A DNA stretch of 64,000 nt from Bog-473 sp052140165 (GCA_052140165.1 JBKQUM010000036.1:1-64000), one strand, 5' to 3'. Counted from the first letter of the stretch, positions 34,752 through 43,786 are shown. Made by a program: numbers and translations. Notes: generated by a model from the letters alone, not told the origin.

Positions 34752-35585
34752 GTGAGGGGTAATGAGGTCGCTTGCGCGTCGTCGCTCCCCGCGCGGTTCG
34801 AGCTGCAAGAGGCCGAGGTGTGGGCGCGTTGTGTGGAACTCACCGCGGCGGTGCCGGGGAATCCGCTCGGAGCCGTCGTCGGCCACGAGGGGTCCGTGCC
34901 ATTGGCAGCACTGACCGCCGCCGCTTCGGGCGCGCTGAACAGGGTCATCGCCCTCGGCGTCCCGTCACCGTCGAGCAAGGCCGCCGTCGATCGAGTCGTC
35001 GAGTTCTTCGAACGGGTGGAGCAGGACTGCTTTCAGGTCGAACTCGCTCCCATCGCCGCTCCGCCGGCTCTCGGCGATTGGCTCCAGGGTGCGGGGTTGC
35101 TCATTTCTCCGGAGACCGTGACGAAGGTCTGGCGAGACCTGGAAGGCTTCGACCTCACCGTCGACGATGTCGACGTCCGGAAGCTGACGGCACGCGACGC
35201 GGACCAGGTTGCGGGACTCAATGTCCGGGCGTGGGGTGCCTGGCAGCAGCCGTCTCTCCACTCGTGGTTCGCCGCCACCGTCGGGCAGGACGGATTCCAC
35301 CATTGCGGAGCGTTCGTCGACGATCGCCTCGTCAGCTGCGGCGCTCTCGTCATCGACAACGACCTGGCCTGGATCGGGTTCGATGCCACCCACCCGCGTC
35401 ACAAGCTGCTGGGATTGCGCCGGTCGCTGACCGTCCGGCGCCTGGCCGACGCGCGCGCTGCGGGCTGCCGCTATGCGCACGCCGAAACGCGCCAGGGGTT
35501 CGCGAAGTCCCGAGAGAGCCTCTTCGACACGCTCTACGAGCGGCGCCTGTTCACGCACAGCTCCCACGACGACACCACGCGGTGA
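34752..35585 (+). CDS. GNAT-like acetyltransferase
   Basis: This encodes 277 residues with a GNAT-type C-terminal half. A strand pattern DDRLVSCGALVIDNDLAWIGFDATHP is followed by the acetyl-CoA loop region RHKLLGLRRSLTVRRLADA, though the usual Q/RxxGxG/A is only approximated (RHKLLGLR). The N-terminal 130 residues look like a degenerate second GNAT lobe, and tandem GNAT proteins of this size are common in actinobacteria. The GTG at 34752 has GGAAG a few bases upstream. The acceptor is unknown. Confidence 0.65.
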   Translation: MRGNEVACASSLPARFELQEAEVWARCVELTAAVPGNPLGAVVGHEGSVPLAALTAAASGALNRVIALGVPSPSSKAAVDRVVEFFERVEQDCFQVELAPIAAPPALGDWLQGAGLLISPETVTKVWRDLEGFDLTVDDVDVRKLTARDADQVAGLNVRAWGAWQQPSLHSWFAATVGQDGFHHCGAFVDDRLVSCGALVIDNDLAWIGFDATHPRHKLLGLRRSLTVRRLADARAAGCRYAHAETRQGFAKSRESLFDTLYERRLFTHSSHDDTTR

Positions 35586-35782
35586 CAACGGTTCACTGAC
35601 ACGGGGGCTCACACTTCCCTCACATCCTGTTCGCCCGCTCCTGACATCTGGGGTGGCCCTCTACCCCGACCGAGGAGCGGCGACCTCTTCCCCCTGGTGG
35701 CCGGGCACGGTAGAACGGGGTCCTGCCCCGCACCTCTTCTAGGAATTCCCTGAGAAGATGGCAGAAAGGGGGGCCTCGCAGA

Positions 35783-36850
35783 ATGAGCCCGCCAGGAGAT
35801 ACCGCCGGGGTCGCGCTGGTCGGCTACGGCATGGGCGGCGCGGTGTTCCACGCCCCCTTCATCGACGCCGAGCCCCGGCTGCGGCTGGTGTCGGTGGTCA
35901 CGGCCAACCCGGAGCGCCGGGCCGAGGCAGAGGCCCGCTACCCCGGGGTCCGGGTGGAGCCGGAGATCGGGTCGCTCCTGGCCCGGCTCGACGGCATCGA
36001 CCTGGTGGTGGTGAGCACGCCCAACGCCTCGCACGCGGAGGTGGCCGGGGCGGTGCTGGCGCAGGGCCGCGCGGTCGTGGTCGACAAGCCGGTCACGCCG
36101 ACGAGCGACGAGACCCGGGGGCTGCGCGCCATGGCCGCGTCCGCCGACACCGCCGTCGTGCCCTTCCAGAACCGGCGCTTCGACGGCGACTTCCGCACCG
36201 TCGTCGACCTCCTCGGCGGCGACGCTCTCGGCCCGCTGCACACGTTCGAGTCGCGCTACGAGCGCTGGCAGCCCGACGTGTCGCCGCGGGCGTGGAAGAA
36301 CCGCCCGGGGCCCGGGGCCGGGACCGGCCTCCTCTACGACCTCGGCTCCCACCTGATCGACCAGGCCGTCGTGCTCTTCGGCCGGCCGCAGTCCGTCTAC
36401 GCCGACCTCGCCGTGCGCCGGGCCGTCAGCCGCGTCGACGACGACGTGTTCGTCGCGCTCGGGTATCCGGACGGGCCGCGGGTCCACCTGTGGATGAGCG
36501 CCGTCGCGGCCGACCTCGGCCCGCGCTTCCGTCTCCTCGGCCGCACGGCCGCCTACGTGAAGCGCGGCATGGACGTGCAGGAGGCGCTGCTCGTCGCGGG
36601 GCACTCCCCGGGCGGGCCCGGATGGGGCGAGGAGCCGGCGTCCTCGTGGGGCGAGCTGGTCGCCGGCGACGAGCGGCGGGCGGTGCCGACGCGGCCCGGT
36701 GCCTACGGGCTCTTCTACGCCGGCATGGCCTCGTTCCTCCTCGACGGCGCGCCCCCGCCGGTCGACATCGACGATGCCGTGCTGACAGCGGAGATCATCG
36801 AGGCGGCGCAGGCCTCGGCGCGCCAGGGCGCGGTGGTGGTGCTGCCGTAG
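35783..36850 (+). CDS. Gfo/Idh/MocA family oxidoreductase
   Basis: This encodes 355 residues. The N-terminal Rossmann fold starts GVALVGYGMGGAVFHAPFI and carries the family's cofactor-side block VVDKPVTPT, with the EKP Glu replaced by Asp. The C-terminal alpha/beta domain has GTGLLYDLGSHLIDQAV, containing the substrate-side Asp and His. Members oxidise or reduce sugars and related polyols with NAD(P). A GGGG stretch lies about 12 bases before ATG 35783. It is convergent with the amidohydrolase gene, 21 bases away. Confidence 0.92.
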   Translation: MSPPGDTAGVALVGYGMGGAVFHAPFIDAEPRLRLVSVVTANPERRAEAEARYPGVRVEPEIGSLLARLDGIDLVVVSTPNASHAEVAGAVLAQGRAVVVDKPVTPTSDETRGLRAMAASADTAVVPFQNRRFDGDFRTVVDLLGGDALGPLHTFESRYERWQPDVSPRAWKNRPGPGAGTGLLYDLGSHLIDQAVVLFGRPQSVYADLAVRRAVSRVDDDVFVALGYPDGPRVHLWMSAVAADLGPRFRLLGRTAAYVKRGMDVQEALLVAGHSPGGPGWGEEPASSWGELVAGDERRAVPTRPGAYGLFYAGMASFLLDGAPPPVDIDDAVLTAEIIEAAQASARQGAVVVLP

Positions 36851-36871
36851 CCGGTGCGCGGCGGGCGCCCC

Positions 36872-38416
36872 TCAGGAAGGGGTCCACCTCGTGAGGGGCG
36901 AGCCGAGCCAGTCGAGCACCTGTCGCCGCGTCGTCGGCCCGTGCGGCCGCCACGGCGACGGGAGTGCGCCCTCGGCGCGCAGGAAGGCCGTCTCGGCGAT
37001 GTTGGCGGTGAGGGGATCCTGCGTCAGCCCGCACCGCGTGGCGGTGGGGTCCACCCCGAAGAGCGAGGCGGCGTTGAGGCCGAACAGGTCCGCCTTCACC
37101 TCGTCGGTGAGCGCCGGGTAGCCGTAGGCCTCCTGGAACTCCGGCGTGATCTCGAAGGCCCGCATGGCCATGATCTGGGGCTCGGGGCTGCCGTACCAGA
37201 TGGCGTCGGTGCCCCACATGACCCTCTGCGCGCCCACCCGCAGGAGCAGCTTCCCGACGGCGTGGGCGGCCTGGTCGGGCATGGTCAGGAGCTGGCGCCA
37301 CAGGGTCGCCACGTCGACCCACACGTTGTCGTTCGGCGGGACCCCGTGGCGGTCGAGCGCGGCGAGCAGCGTGTCGATGCCGATGGTGGCGGTGGGGTCG
37401 TAGGGGCCTTCGACCTGCGAGGGGTCCCAGGCGGCGTGGTACACGACGAACTGCATGTCGGGGAACTGGCGCGAGACCGCCACGATGTCGTCGGGGTGAT
37501 TGAAGGCGGGATCGAAGTTGACCAGCGGGAGCCCCTTGTGGGCCACGAACACCTTCACCCCGAGGTCGTGCGCGTGCTGCACGGTGGGGAGCCCGATGGC
37601 CGGGTCCTCGAGCGAGTACCCCTGGCCGCTCGGGCTCCACGCGGTGTACACCTTGAAGGCGGCCGGTGGTCCGGCGGCCACGGCACCCGACATCTCGTCG
37701 AGCGTGGCGGACAGCGGCCCGACGTTGGGGGCGAGGATGTTCTCCACCAGGAGCCGGCTGGCCCCTCCTCCGGTGAGGCCCGCCGTGATGTCCTTCGTGC
37801 CGAGCGCCTCGGGGAACGGGATCGGCGCGTTGGACGGCCCCGAGTTCGGGACGTCGGTCAGCACGGCCATGGTGGTGTCGCTCGCCAGGAAGAGGTCGTG
37901 CAGGTACGACGCCCGGTCGACGCAGTCGAGCTGGTCGGTGTCGCTGCAGCCCGCCGGCAGCATGGAGAGCACGAGCGAGACCGTCTCGGGCGCGCTCTGC
38001 ACCCAGGGCCCGCTCGGGATGACGTGATGGGTGTGGACGTCGAAGACGAATTCGCTCCCGCCGAGCGCGTCCTGGCAGGCGGCCACGTCGGTGGGGACCG
38101 GCGTGGTGAAGCGCCCACCCTTTCCCTTCGGACGGGCGATGCCCTCGGGGTGCGCCGTCGTCGAACAGCCGGCGAGATCGAAGGCGGCCAGGGACGCCGC
38201 CACCGCCCCCGCCCCCTGCAGGAAGCGCCGGCGGTCGAGGCCGCTCCGTCGCGCGGCGTCGTCGACGGAGGCCCGGATCAGCGCGTTGACGCTCCGGTCG
38301 CGCGCGCTCGCCGGAGCCGGGACGAACTCGCCGTTGGACACGGGCCCGGCCGGGAGCGGCAGGTCGTCGTCGCAGCGGTCTCGTAAGCGACGGGAGAGCG
38401 GGCCGATCCCAGCCAT
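36872..38416 (-). CDS. Tat-exported amidohydrolase lipoprotein
   Basis: This encodes 514 residues. A long N-region of about 60 residues leads to a twin-arginine signal (LDRRRFLQGAGAVAASLAAF) ending in a lipobox LAGC near residue 85, so the product should be exported folded and lipid-anchored. The mature part is an amidohydrolase-type TIM barrel: FDVHTHH near 125 gives the first metal pair, VFVAHKGLP, FVVYHAAWDPS and MWGTDAIWYG the later ligands. Tat export fits a metal enzyme that must fold inside. The final helix ends ITRWTPS-like. Substrate is unknown. It lies just downstream of the TauD-type gene on the same strand. Confidence 0.85.
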   Translation of the reverse strand: MAGIGPLSRRLRDRCDDDLPLPAGPVSNGEFVPAPASARDRSVNALIRASVDDAARRSGLDRRRFLQGAGAVAASLAAFDLAGCSTTAHPEGIARPKGKGGRFTTPVPTDVAACQDALGGSEFVFDVHTHHVIPSGPWVQSAPETVSLVLSMLPAGCSDTDQLDCVDRASYLHDLFLASDTTMAVLTDVPNSGPSNAPIPFPEALGTKDITAGLTGGGASRLLVENILAPNVGPLSATLDEMSGAVAAGPPAAFKVYTAWSPSGQGYSLEDPAIGLPTVQHAHDLGVKVFVAHKGLPLVNFDPAFNHPDDIVAVSRQFPDMQFVVYHAAWDPSQVEGPYDPTATIGIDTLLAALDRHGVPPNDNVWVDVATLWRQLLTMPDQAAHAVGKLLLRVGAQRVMWGTDAIWYGSPEPQIMAMRAFEITPEFQEAYGYPALTDEVKADLFGLNAASLFGVDPTATRCGLTQDPLTANIAETAFLRAEGALPSPWRPHGPTTRRQVLDWLGSPLTRWTPS

Positions 38417-38470
38417 GGGGCGAGGGTACGCCCGCAGCCACCCGCAGCGTTGGTCGGGCGCGGGCCCGAC

Positions 38471-39406
38471 TCAGCGGGCCGGGCGGGTTCCGATGACCGA
38501 GGCGCGCTCCATCGTGCGGCGCTGCGGCCAGTAGTCGCTCGAGGCGTAGTGCTGCACGGCCCGGTTGTCCCAGAACGCCACCGCGTCGGGGGTCCAGGTG
38601 AAGCGGCACTGGTGCTCGGGCGCATCGGCGCGGCGGCACAGCCGGTCGAGCAGCTCCCGGCTCGCCTCGGGCTCGAGCCCCTCGATGTGGCTGACGAAGG
38701 GCCGGTTCACGTAGAGGTGCCGCTTGCCCGTGCCCCGGTGCGTGCAGGCCACCGGATGGCGGACCGGCGGGTACTTCGCCTGCGCGGCGCGGCGCTCGTC
38801 CCCCGTCATGGAGTGCCCGAAGGTCTGGGTGAAGTCGTGCACCGCGTCCAGCGCGTCGATCTGCTCCTTCGTCGCCTCGTCCAGCGAGTCGTAGGCCGCG
38901 TACATGTCGGAGAACAGGGTGTCGCCGCCCACCTCGGGGACCTCGAGCGCGTGCAGGACGGCTCCCATGGACGGGCACTCCCGCCAGGTGACGTCGTGGT
39001 GCCACGAGTTCTCGTAGCCGCCCACCTCCGCCGTCTTCTCGAAGCGCACCAGCTCGGGCTCCCCGGTGTTCGACGCCAGGAAGGGGTGAATCTCCAGCTC
39101 GCCGAAGCGCCGGGCGAACGCGACGTGCTGAGCCGGGGTCAGGGGCTGGTCCCGGAAGAAGATGACCTTGTAGTCGTGCAGCGCCTGGCGCAGCTCGGCG
39201 ACGACGCCGTCGGGCAGCTCGGTCGCCAGGTCGACGCCCGAGATCTCCGCCCCGCACGTCGCGCCCAGCATGCGGGCGTCGAAGGCGCGCCAGCGCAGTG
39301 CGGCCAGGCGGTCCCGCTCGGCCGCCACGTGCGTGAAGGGGCCGACGACGATCGGGTACCCCGGCAGGGGGAAGGCCCGGGGCGGGTCGGCCTTCGTCGT
39401 CGTCAT
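38471..39406 (-). CDS. TauD/TfdA-family Fe(II)/2-oxoglutarate dioxygenase
   Basis: This encodes 311 residues. The iron-binding facial triad is visible as HHDVTW (His and Asp near 115) and the late His in RAVQHYAS near 275, followed by the 2-oxoglutarate Arg in MERASVIG. The layout (GAEISGVDLA, VIFFRDQPLTPAQH) matches taurine/alkylsulfate or 2,4-D dioxygenases, so it probably releases sulfite or opens an ether by hydroxylation. The start at ATG 39406 is chosen from homology-like length; ATG 39430 is an alternative that would place a perfect palindrome inside the gene. Two bases upstream of the chosen ATG is that palindrome. Confidence 0.9.
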   Translation of the reverse strand: MTTTKADPPRAFPLPGYPIVVGPFTHVAAERDRLAALRWRAFDARMLGATCGAEISGVDLATELPDGVVAELRQALHDYKVIFFRDQPLTPAQHVAFARRFGELEIHPFLASNTGEPELVRFEKTAEVGGYENSWHHDVTWRECPSMGAVLHALEVPEVGGDTLFSDMYAAYDSLDEATKEQIDALDAVHDFTQTFGHSMTGDERRAAQAKYPPVRHPVACTHRGTGKRHLYVNRPFVSHIEGLEPEASRELLDRLCRRADAPEHQCRFTWTPDAVAFWDNRAVQHYASSDYWPQRRTMERASVIGTRPAR

Positions 39407-39407
39407 G

Positions 39408-39422
39408 TCGGTACTGTACCGA
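39408..39422. promoter_or_regulatory. Perfect palindrome, candidate operator of tauD-like gene
   Basis: The 15 bases read TCGGTAC-T-GTACCGA, perfectly symmetric about 39415. They lie in the 47-base gap between the divergent dioxygenase and lipoprotein starts. Such sites are typical of TetR- or GntR-type repressors; no regulator gene is adjacent. Confidence 0.5.
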
Positions 39423-39453
39423 AGGGTCATCCGTCGTCGAGGGTGGGGGTCGC

Positions 39454-39595
39454 ATGCACAGTGGCGGTGCGCACCGTGTCGGCGCGGTCGCCGTGGCGGC
39501 CGGCCTGCTCGCCCTCGCCCCGCTGCTCGCCGCCTGCGGCCCGGGCCAATCCGGATCCTCACAGGCTCAGGCGGCGGCCGGTTCGCGCCGGGGTC
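39454..39595 (+). pseudogene. Truncated lipoprotein gene start
   Basis: A GGGTGGGGG site precedes ATG 39454, which opens a clean lipoprotein signal: a short N-region, a hydrophobic core (VGAVAVAAGLLALAPL) and a lipobox LAAC near residue 27, then a Ser/Gln/Ala linker. At about 39595 the frame passes into serine/arginine-rich nonsense and stops at 39675. No mature domain follows. The tRNA T-arm-like hairpin begins 10 bases later. I read this as the 5' end of a gene broken by insertion or deletion; a short true peptide is less likely. Confidence 0.4.
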
Positions 39596-39604
39596 GGAGC
39601 CCTA

Positions 39605-39621
39605 GCGGGTCCAAATCCCGC
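39605..39621 (+). other. tRNA T-arm-like hairpin, possible attachment-site remnant
   Basis: A 5-base stem GCGGG/CCCGC encloses the 7-base loop TCCAAAT, which matches the tRNA T-loop except that the second T is C. The bases after it (ACAACTCACTCA) sit where an acceptor strand would be but end in TCA, not CCA. No anticodon arm is upstream. It may be the 3' piece of a tRNA used as an attachment site, or chance. Confidence 0.25.
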
Positions 39622-39689
39622 ACAACTCACTCAAGCGCGCCCGTATCCGCGACGAGTGATAGACCTAAGTCCTGAAACGAAAGGGCGGC

Positions 39690-40070
39690 GTGTCAGACGT
39701 GGCAGTGGCTGTGACTCCCTCCGGCTCCGCAAACCTCGGAGGGCGTTCGCGCCCGCGCCCGGAGGCGCCGGACCCCGACGGCCGCCCCACCTTCGTCGCG
39801 CCCCCCGCCGCGGTCACCACCATGAGCGACACCGCGCTGCAGCGCGCCGTGCGGGCCGCCGTGGACGAGGTGGCGAACCCCGACGAGCGCCTCCGCGTGA
39901 ACCAGACGATCGCCTCGCTCGGCTGGGGCGACGTGCTCTTCGTCGACATCTACACCAAGTCGCGCGCCGAGACGCTCGAGGACCTCGACGAGGCGCTGCG
40001 CAAGAACGTCGCCGTGTTCACGGGCCAGGCGTTCGAGCGCACCACCATCAGGTGGCGCGTCAGCAGCTGA
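39690..40070 (+). CDS. Small hypothetical protein
   Basis: This encodes up to 126 residues from GTG 39690 (AAAGGG upstream). The first 44 residues are proline/serine-rich, and the conserved-looking part starts at an internal ATG (39822): MSDTALQRAVRAAVDEVANPDE, then helix and strand segments (GWGDVLFVDIYTKSRAETLEDLD). The shorter 82-residue form may be the real one. No function is evident. It lies just after the broken lipoprotein/T-arm stretch and ends 9 bases from the convergent permease gene. Confidence 0.55.
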   Translation: MSDVAVAVTPSGSANLGGRSRPRPEAPDPDGRPTFVAPPAAVTTMSDTALQRAVRAAVDEVANPDERLRVNQTIASLGWGDVLFVDIYTKSRAETLEDLDEALRKNVAVFTGQAFERTTIRWRVSS

Positions 40071-40079
40071 CGCCGTGCG

Positions 40080-42605
40080 TCAGTCGGCGGCGATGGCCGC
40101 CAGCACGTCGAGGCGGGCGGCGCGCCGGGCCGGCCAGCTGGCCGCGAGCAGGCCCAGCAGGGCGGCCAGGATGAGGAACACCACCAGGCTCGAGGTGGGG
40201 ACCACGGTGTTGGTGATGCCCTGCGAGTGCAGCGCCGACACGAGGGCGATGCCCAGCCCCGTCCCGATGATGATGCCGATGATGGCGCCGAACACGGCGA
40301 GGATCACCGACTCGGAGCGGATCATGGCGCGGACCTGGCGCCGCTTCATGCCCACGGCGCGCAGCAGGCCGATCTCGTGGGTGCGTTCGAACACCGAGAG
40401 CATGAGCGTGTTGACGATGCCGATGAGCGCGATGACCACGGCCAGGGCGAGCAGGGCGTAGACCAGGCCCAGCAGCTGGTTCACCTGGGCCGACTCGGAC
40501 GCCTCGAACTGGGCCCGGGACTGGACCTTGACGTTGGGGTAGGGGGCGAGGGCGCGGGCGACCGCCTGCTGCACCCCGGTGCTGCCGTCGGTCTTCAACA
40601 GGACCGCTCCGGGAAGCGGGTTCTGGAAGTGGCGCACGAAGAAGGCGTCGCCGACGAGGAAGTGGCCGACGAGGGCGTTGGGCTGGTAGATGCCACCGAT
40701 GCGCATGGTCTGCGGGCCCGTGAGCGCGAATTTCACCGGGACGCTCTCGCCCACCGTGAGGTGGTCCGAGTTGGCCGTCGTCGTGTCGACGAGAAGATCG
40801 CCGGCGGCGAGCGCGGGGGCACCGCTGCCCGACGTCGTGCTCAAGATGACGGTCTGCGACATCTCCTTGGTGTCGATGGCGAGGAGGGACTCGAGGGAGG
40901 AGCGGAACTCGAACTGGTCGCCGTAGACGGTGGTCGAGGCGGTGACGCCGGGAACCGAGGACGCCACCTGGGGCACCGACTCGCTGAAGTTCCCGTTGCC
41001 GGCGTTGTTCGTCGTCGAGACGATGAGGTCGGCGCTGATGGCGTTGTCCACGCTGGCGGTGGCCGAGCGCGACAGGGAGGCGCCGAACACGGCGATGGCC
41101 GAGACGAGGGCGAGCCCGACCATCAGGGCCGACGACGTCTGCGCCGTCCGCCGGGGGCTGCGCATGGAGTTCTCCCGGCCCAGCCGACCCGAGGTGCCGA
41201 GCAGGCGGGCGAGCGGGCGTCCGATGACGCTCGCCATGGGCCGCGCCACGGCGGGGGCCAGCATGGCCACGCCGACGAAGATGAGGACCGCACCGAGACC
41301 GACCAGCGCGATGGCCGGCGCGGTCAGCCCCCAGGCGAGCAGCGCGACCCCGACCACGAAGATGATGCCGCCGCGGGTGAAGCGGCGCCGCAAGGGGACC
41401 TCTTCCTCGGTCTGCTGGGCGGACACCGCCGCCACCGGGGCGATGCGGACGGCGCGGCGGGCCGGGCTGATGGCGGCCACGAGCGTCACCCCGACGCCCA
41501 CGACGAGGCAGACGATGACCGTGCGCGCCTCGAACACGAGCGGTCCCGACGGCAGCGTGACCCCGAACCCGCTCAGCAGCTTCTCCAGGCCGATGGCGGC
41601 CAGCACCCCGAGCCCCAGGCCGATCAGCGACGACACCAGCCCCACGATGGCCGCCTCGCCCAGGACGGAGCGGAACACCTGGCGGCGACTGGCCCCGACG
41701 ATGCGCAGGAGCGCCAACTCGCGCGTGCGCTGGCCGACGGTGATGGAGAAGGTGTTCAAGATGGTGAAGCCGCCCACGAAGAGCGCGATGAAGGCGAAGA
41801 CGAGCAGAGCCGTGTTGAGGAAGCCGAGCGCCTGGCCGATGGCGTTCGTCGCCTCGTTGACCACGGTCTGGCCCGTGACCACCTCGACGCCGCGCGGCAA
41901 CGCCCGCGCGATGTCGCGCTGGACCGTGGTCTTGTCCGCGCCCGGCTGGGCGACGACGTTGATCGTGTCGAACTGGCCGACCTCGCCCATGAGCGCCTGG
42001 GCGGTGGAAGTGTCGAAGGCGGCCAGGGTGGCGCCGGCCAGGTTGTCCGCCGTCCCGAAGCGCGCCAGGCCGACGATGGTGAACGTGCGGGTCGGGCCCT
42101 GCAACAGGATCCGCACCGACTGGCCGACCTTGAAGCCGTACTTCTGCGCCGTGCCGAGGTCCATCACGACCTGCTGCGGTGTGGTCGGGTCCTTGCCCTG
42201 GACGAGACGGAGCGCGGAGATCTGCGCGTTGGGGTCGAAGGAGAGGCCGAGGGTCGGCGCGCCGCCGGTGGAGATCGCCTTGCCGTCGGGCGCGATGTAC
42301 TGGGCGTAGCCGGTGACCGAGCCCTCGGCCGCCTCCACACCCGGGACGCGCTGCACCGTGGCCACCAGCGACTCGGGGACCGGGTTGCGCGTCGCGGTCC
42401 CGCCGCTGCCGAACTGCGCCACCCCGCGCACCTGGAAGTCGATGTTCTGGTAGACGTTCCCGAACAGCGAGTCGAACGTGTTGTGCAGCGTGTCGGTGAG
42501 GACGAAGGTCCCGGCGATGAACGTGACGCCGAGCACGATGGCCAGCCCCGTCAGGGCCAGGCGGAGCTTGTGCGCCAGCAGCCCCTTGATGGTGACCCGC
42601 CACAC
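40080..42605 (-). CDS. ABC transporter permease, FtsX/MacB type
   Basis: This encodes 841 residues with two FtsX domains. One transmembrane helix lies near the N-terminus (LALTGLAIVLGVTFIAGTF). A large extracytoplasmic domain follows, then three helices around 260-390 and two more at about 415-460. A second helix-plus-periplasmic domain starts near 500, and a C-terminal three-helix FtsX block lies at 715-830. This layout belongs to lipoprotein or macrolide-type exporters and mechanotransmission ABC systems. The start is GTG 42605, one base after the stop of the ATPase gene. Substrate is unknown. Confidence 0.92.
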   Translation of the reverse strand: MWRVTIKGLLAHKLRLALTGLAIVLGVTFIAGTFVLTDTLHNTFDSLFGNVYQNIDFQVRGVAQFGSGGTATRNPVPESLVATVQRVPGVEAAEGSVTGYAQYIAPDGKAISTGGAPTLGLSFDPNAQISALRLVQGKDPTTPQQVVMDLGTAQKYGFKVGQSVRILLQGPTRTFTIVGLARFGTADNLAGATLAAFDTSTAQALMGEVGQFDTINVVAQPGADKTTVQRDIARALPRGVEVVTGQTVVNEATNAIGQALGFLNTALLVFAFIALFVGGFTILNTFSITVGQRTRELALLRIVGASRRQVFRSVLGEAAIVGLVSSLIGLGLGVLAAIGLEKLLSGFGVTLPSGPLVFEARTVIVCLVVGVGVTLVAAISPARRAVRIAPVAAVSAQQTEEEVPLRRRFTRGGIIFVVGVALLAWGLTAPAIALVGLGAVLIFVGVAMLAPAVARPMASVIGRPLARLLGTSGRLGRENSMRSPRRTAQTSSALMVGLALVSAIAVFGASLSRSATASVDNAISADLIVSTTNNAGNGNFSESVPQVASSVPGVTASTTVYGDQFEFRSSLESLLAIDTKEMSQTVILSTTSGSGAPALAAGDLLVDTTTANSDHLTVGESVPVKFALTGPQTMRIGGIYQPNALVGHFLVGDAFFVRHFQNPLPGAVLLKTDGSTGVQQAVARALAPYPNVKVQSRAQFEASESAQVNQLLGLVYALLALAVVIALIGIVNTLMLSVFERTHEIGLLRAVGMKRRQVRAMIRSESVILAVFGAIIGIIIGTGLGIALVSALHSQGITNTVVPTSSLVVFLILAALLGLLAASWPARRAARLDVLAAIAAD

Positions 42606-42606
42606 G

Positions 42607-43371
42607 TCAGGCGCCCAGTCCGCCGACGCGCTCCAGGACGGATTCGGGAGTGGGGTCGCGCATCTCGTCGACGATGTTGCCGTCGGCCAGGAACACCACC
42701 CGGTCGGCGTAGGAGGCGCCGCGGGGGTCGTGGGTGACCATGACGATGGACTGGCCGAACTCGGTCACCGAGCGGCGCAGGAAGGCGAGCATCTCCGCGG
42801 AGGAGTTCGAGTCGAGGTTGCCGGTGGGCTCGTCGGCGAAGATCAGGTCGGGCCGGTTGATGAGCGCCCGGGCGCAGGCGCAGCGCTGCTGCTGGCCACC
42901 CGACATCTCGGTGGGCCGGTGGGTGAGGCGGTCGGCGATGCCCAGCTGGCCGACCAGGTAGTCGAACCACTCCTTGTCCACCTTCTTGCCGGCGAGGTCG
43001 GCCGGCAGCGTGACGTTCTCGCCGGCGGTCAGCGTGGGGACGAGGTTGAACGACTGGAACACGAAGCCGATGCGGTCGCGGCGCAGCTGGGTCAGCCCCT
43101 TGTCGTCGAGCTTCCCGATGTCGAGGTCGCCGACCCAGGCCTCCCCCGACGTGGGCCGGTCGAGGCCGGCCATGCAGTGCATCAGCGTCGACTTGCCCGA
43201 CCCCGAAGGTCCCATGACGGCGGTGAAGCGGCCCCGCTCGAACGTGACGTCGATGCCGGCGAGCGCGTGCACCGTCGCCTGCCCGGTGCCGTAGGTCTTG
43301 CGAAGGTCCACGGCGCGGGCGGCCGGGGAGCCGGCCCGCGCCGCGGGGAGTGCTTGGTCGGTGAGCGCCAC
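42607..43371 (-). CDS. ABC transporter ATP-binding protein (MacB/LolD type)
   Basis: This encodes 254 residues. Walker A is GPSGSGKST, the Q-loop is VFQSFNLVP, the signature is MSGGQQQR, and Walker B is LIFADEPTGNLDS with the switch His in MVTHDPRGA. The LDS after Walker B is characteristic of the LolD/FtsE/MacB branch. GTG 43371 is behind GAGG at 6 bases. An upstream ATG (43413) would add fourteen residues. It is cotranscribed with the permease (1-base gap) and powers it. Confidence 0.95.
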   Translation of the reverse strand: MALTDQALPAARAGSPAARAVDLRKTYGTGQATVHALAGIDVTFERGRFTAVMGPSGSGKSTLMHCMAGLDRPTSGEAWVGDLDIGKLDDKGLTQLRRDRIGFVFQSFNLVPTLTAGENVTLPADLAGKKVDKEWFDYLVGQLGIADRLTHRPTEMSGGQQQRCACARALINRPDLIFADEPTGNLDSNSSAEMLAFLRRSVTEFGQSIVMVTHDPRGASYADRVVFLADGNIVDEMRDPTPESVLERVGGLGA

Positions 43372-43786
43372 ACGGCCTCGTTTCGTCGTTCGGAGATGGA
43401 GGGCGGACCCCATGCTGCCAGCCTGGCGGCATGCCACCCGACCGTGAATCCGGCAGGTCCCTGGTCCGACCCTGAGTGCGTCGCGACGTTCTCGGGGATC
43501 TCCCCGGGGTGCGTCCTCAGGGTGGCCGTGGCCCCACCCCCTGCCCTCCACGGGACAACGGCCGTGTGCAACGACGGGATTGGTCCCTTGGCGCGCCAGC
43601 GCCGGACCACTACCCTGAGGCGCGCCGCGAGCAGGACCAGCAGGTGCAGATCGGCTAGTGAGCTACCCGGGGGGGCACGTTCGCCATGTCGTACGAGGCA
43701 TGACCCGATGAGAAGGGCCTGAGTCGCTGAGGGTCAGCGCGGGTCTCCCCGAGCGCAGCGCCACGGCGGTCGCCGCGATCGTCTCC
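43372..43786. other. Divergent intergenic region before the Liv-type operon
   Basis: This 415-base stretch holds no convincing gene. It contains a good promoter for the rightward operon (43588-43616). Two tiny ATG-to-stop frames near 43685-43722 could be leader peptides. I see no attenuator-like hairpin with a T-run. Confidence 0.5.
43588..43616 (+). promoter_or_regulatory. Candidate promoter of the Liv-type importer operon
   Basis: The -35 TTGGCG (43588-43593) and the -10 TACCCT (43611-43616) are 17 bases apart. Both hexamers match the actinobacterial TTGnnn/TAnnnT pattern. It points to the LivHM gene and leaves a leader of roughly 100-160 bases. Confidence 0.45.

Noticed and set aside
40227..42737. 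836-codon plus-strand frame opposite the FtsX permease
   Set aside because: Asp/Gly/Arg-rich shadow; the minus strand encodes an ordered membrane protein coupled to an ABC ATPase.
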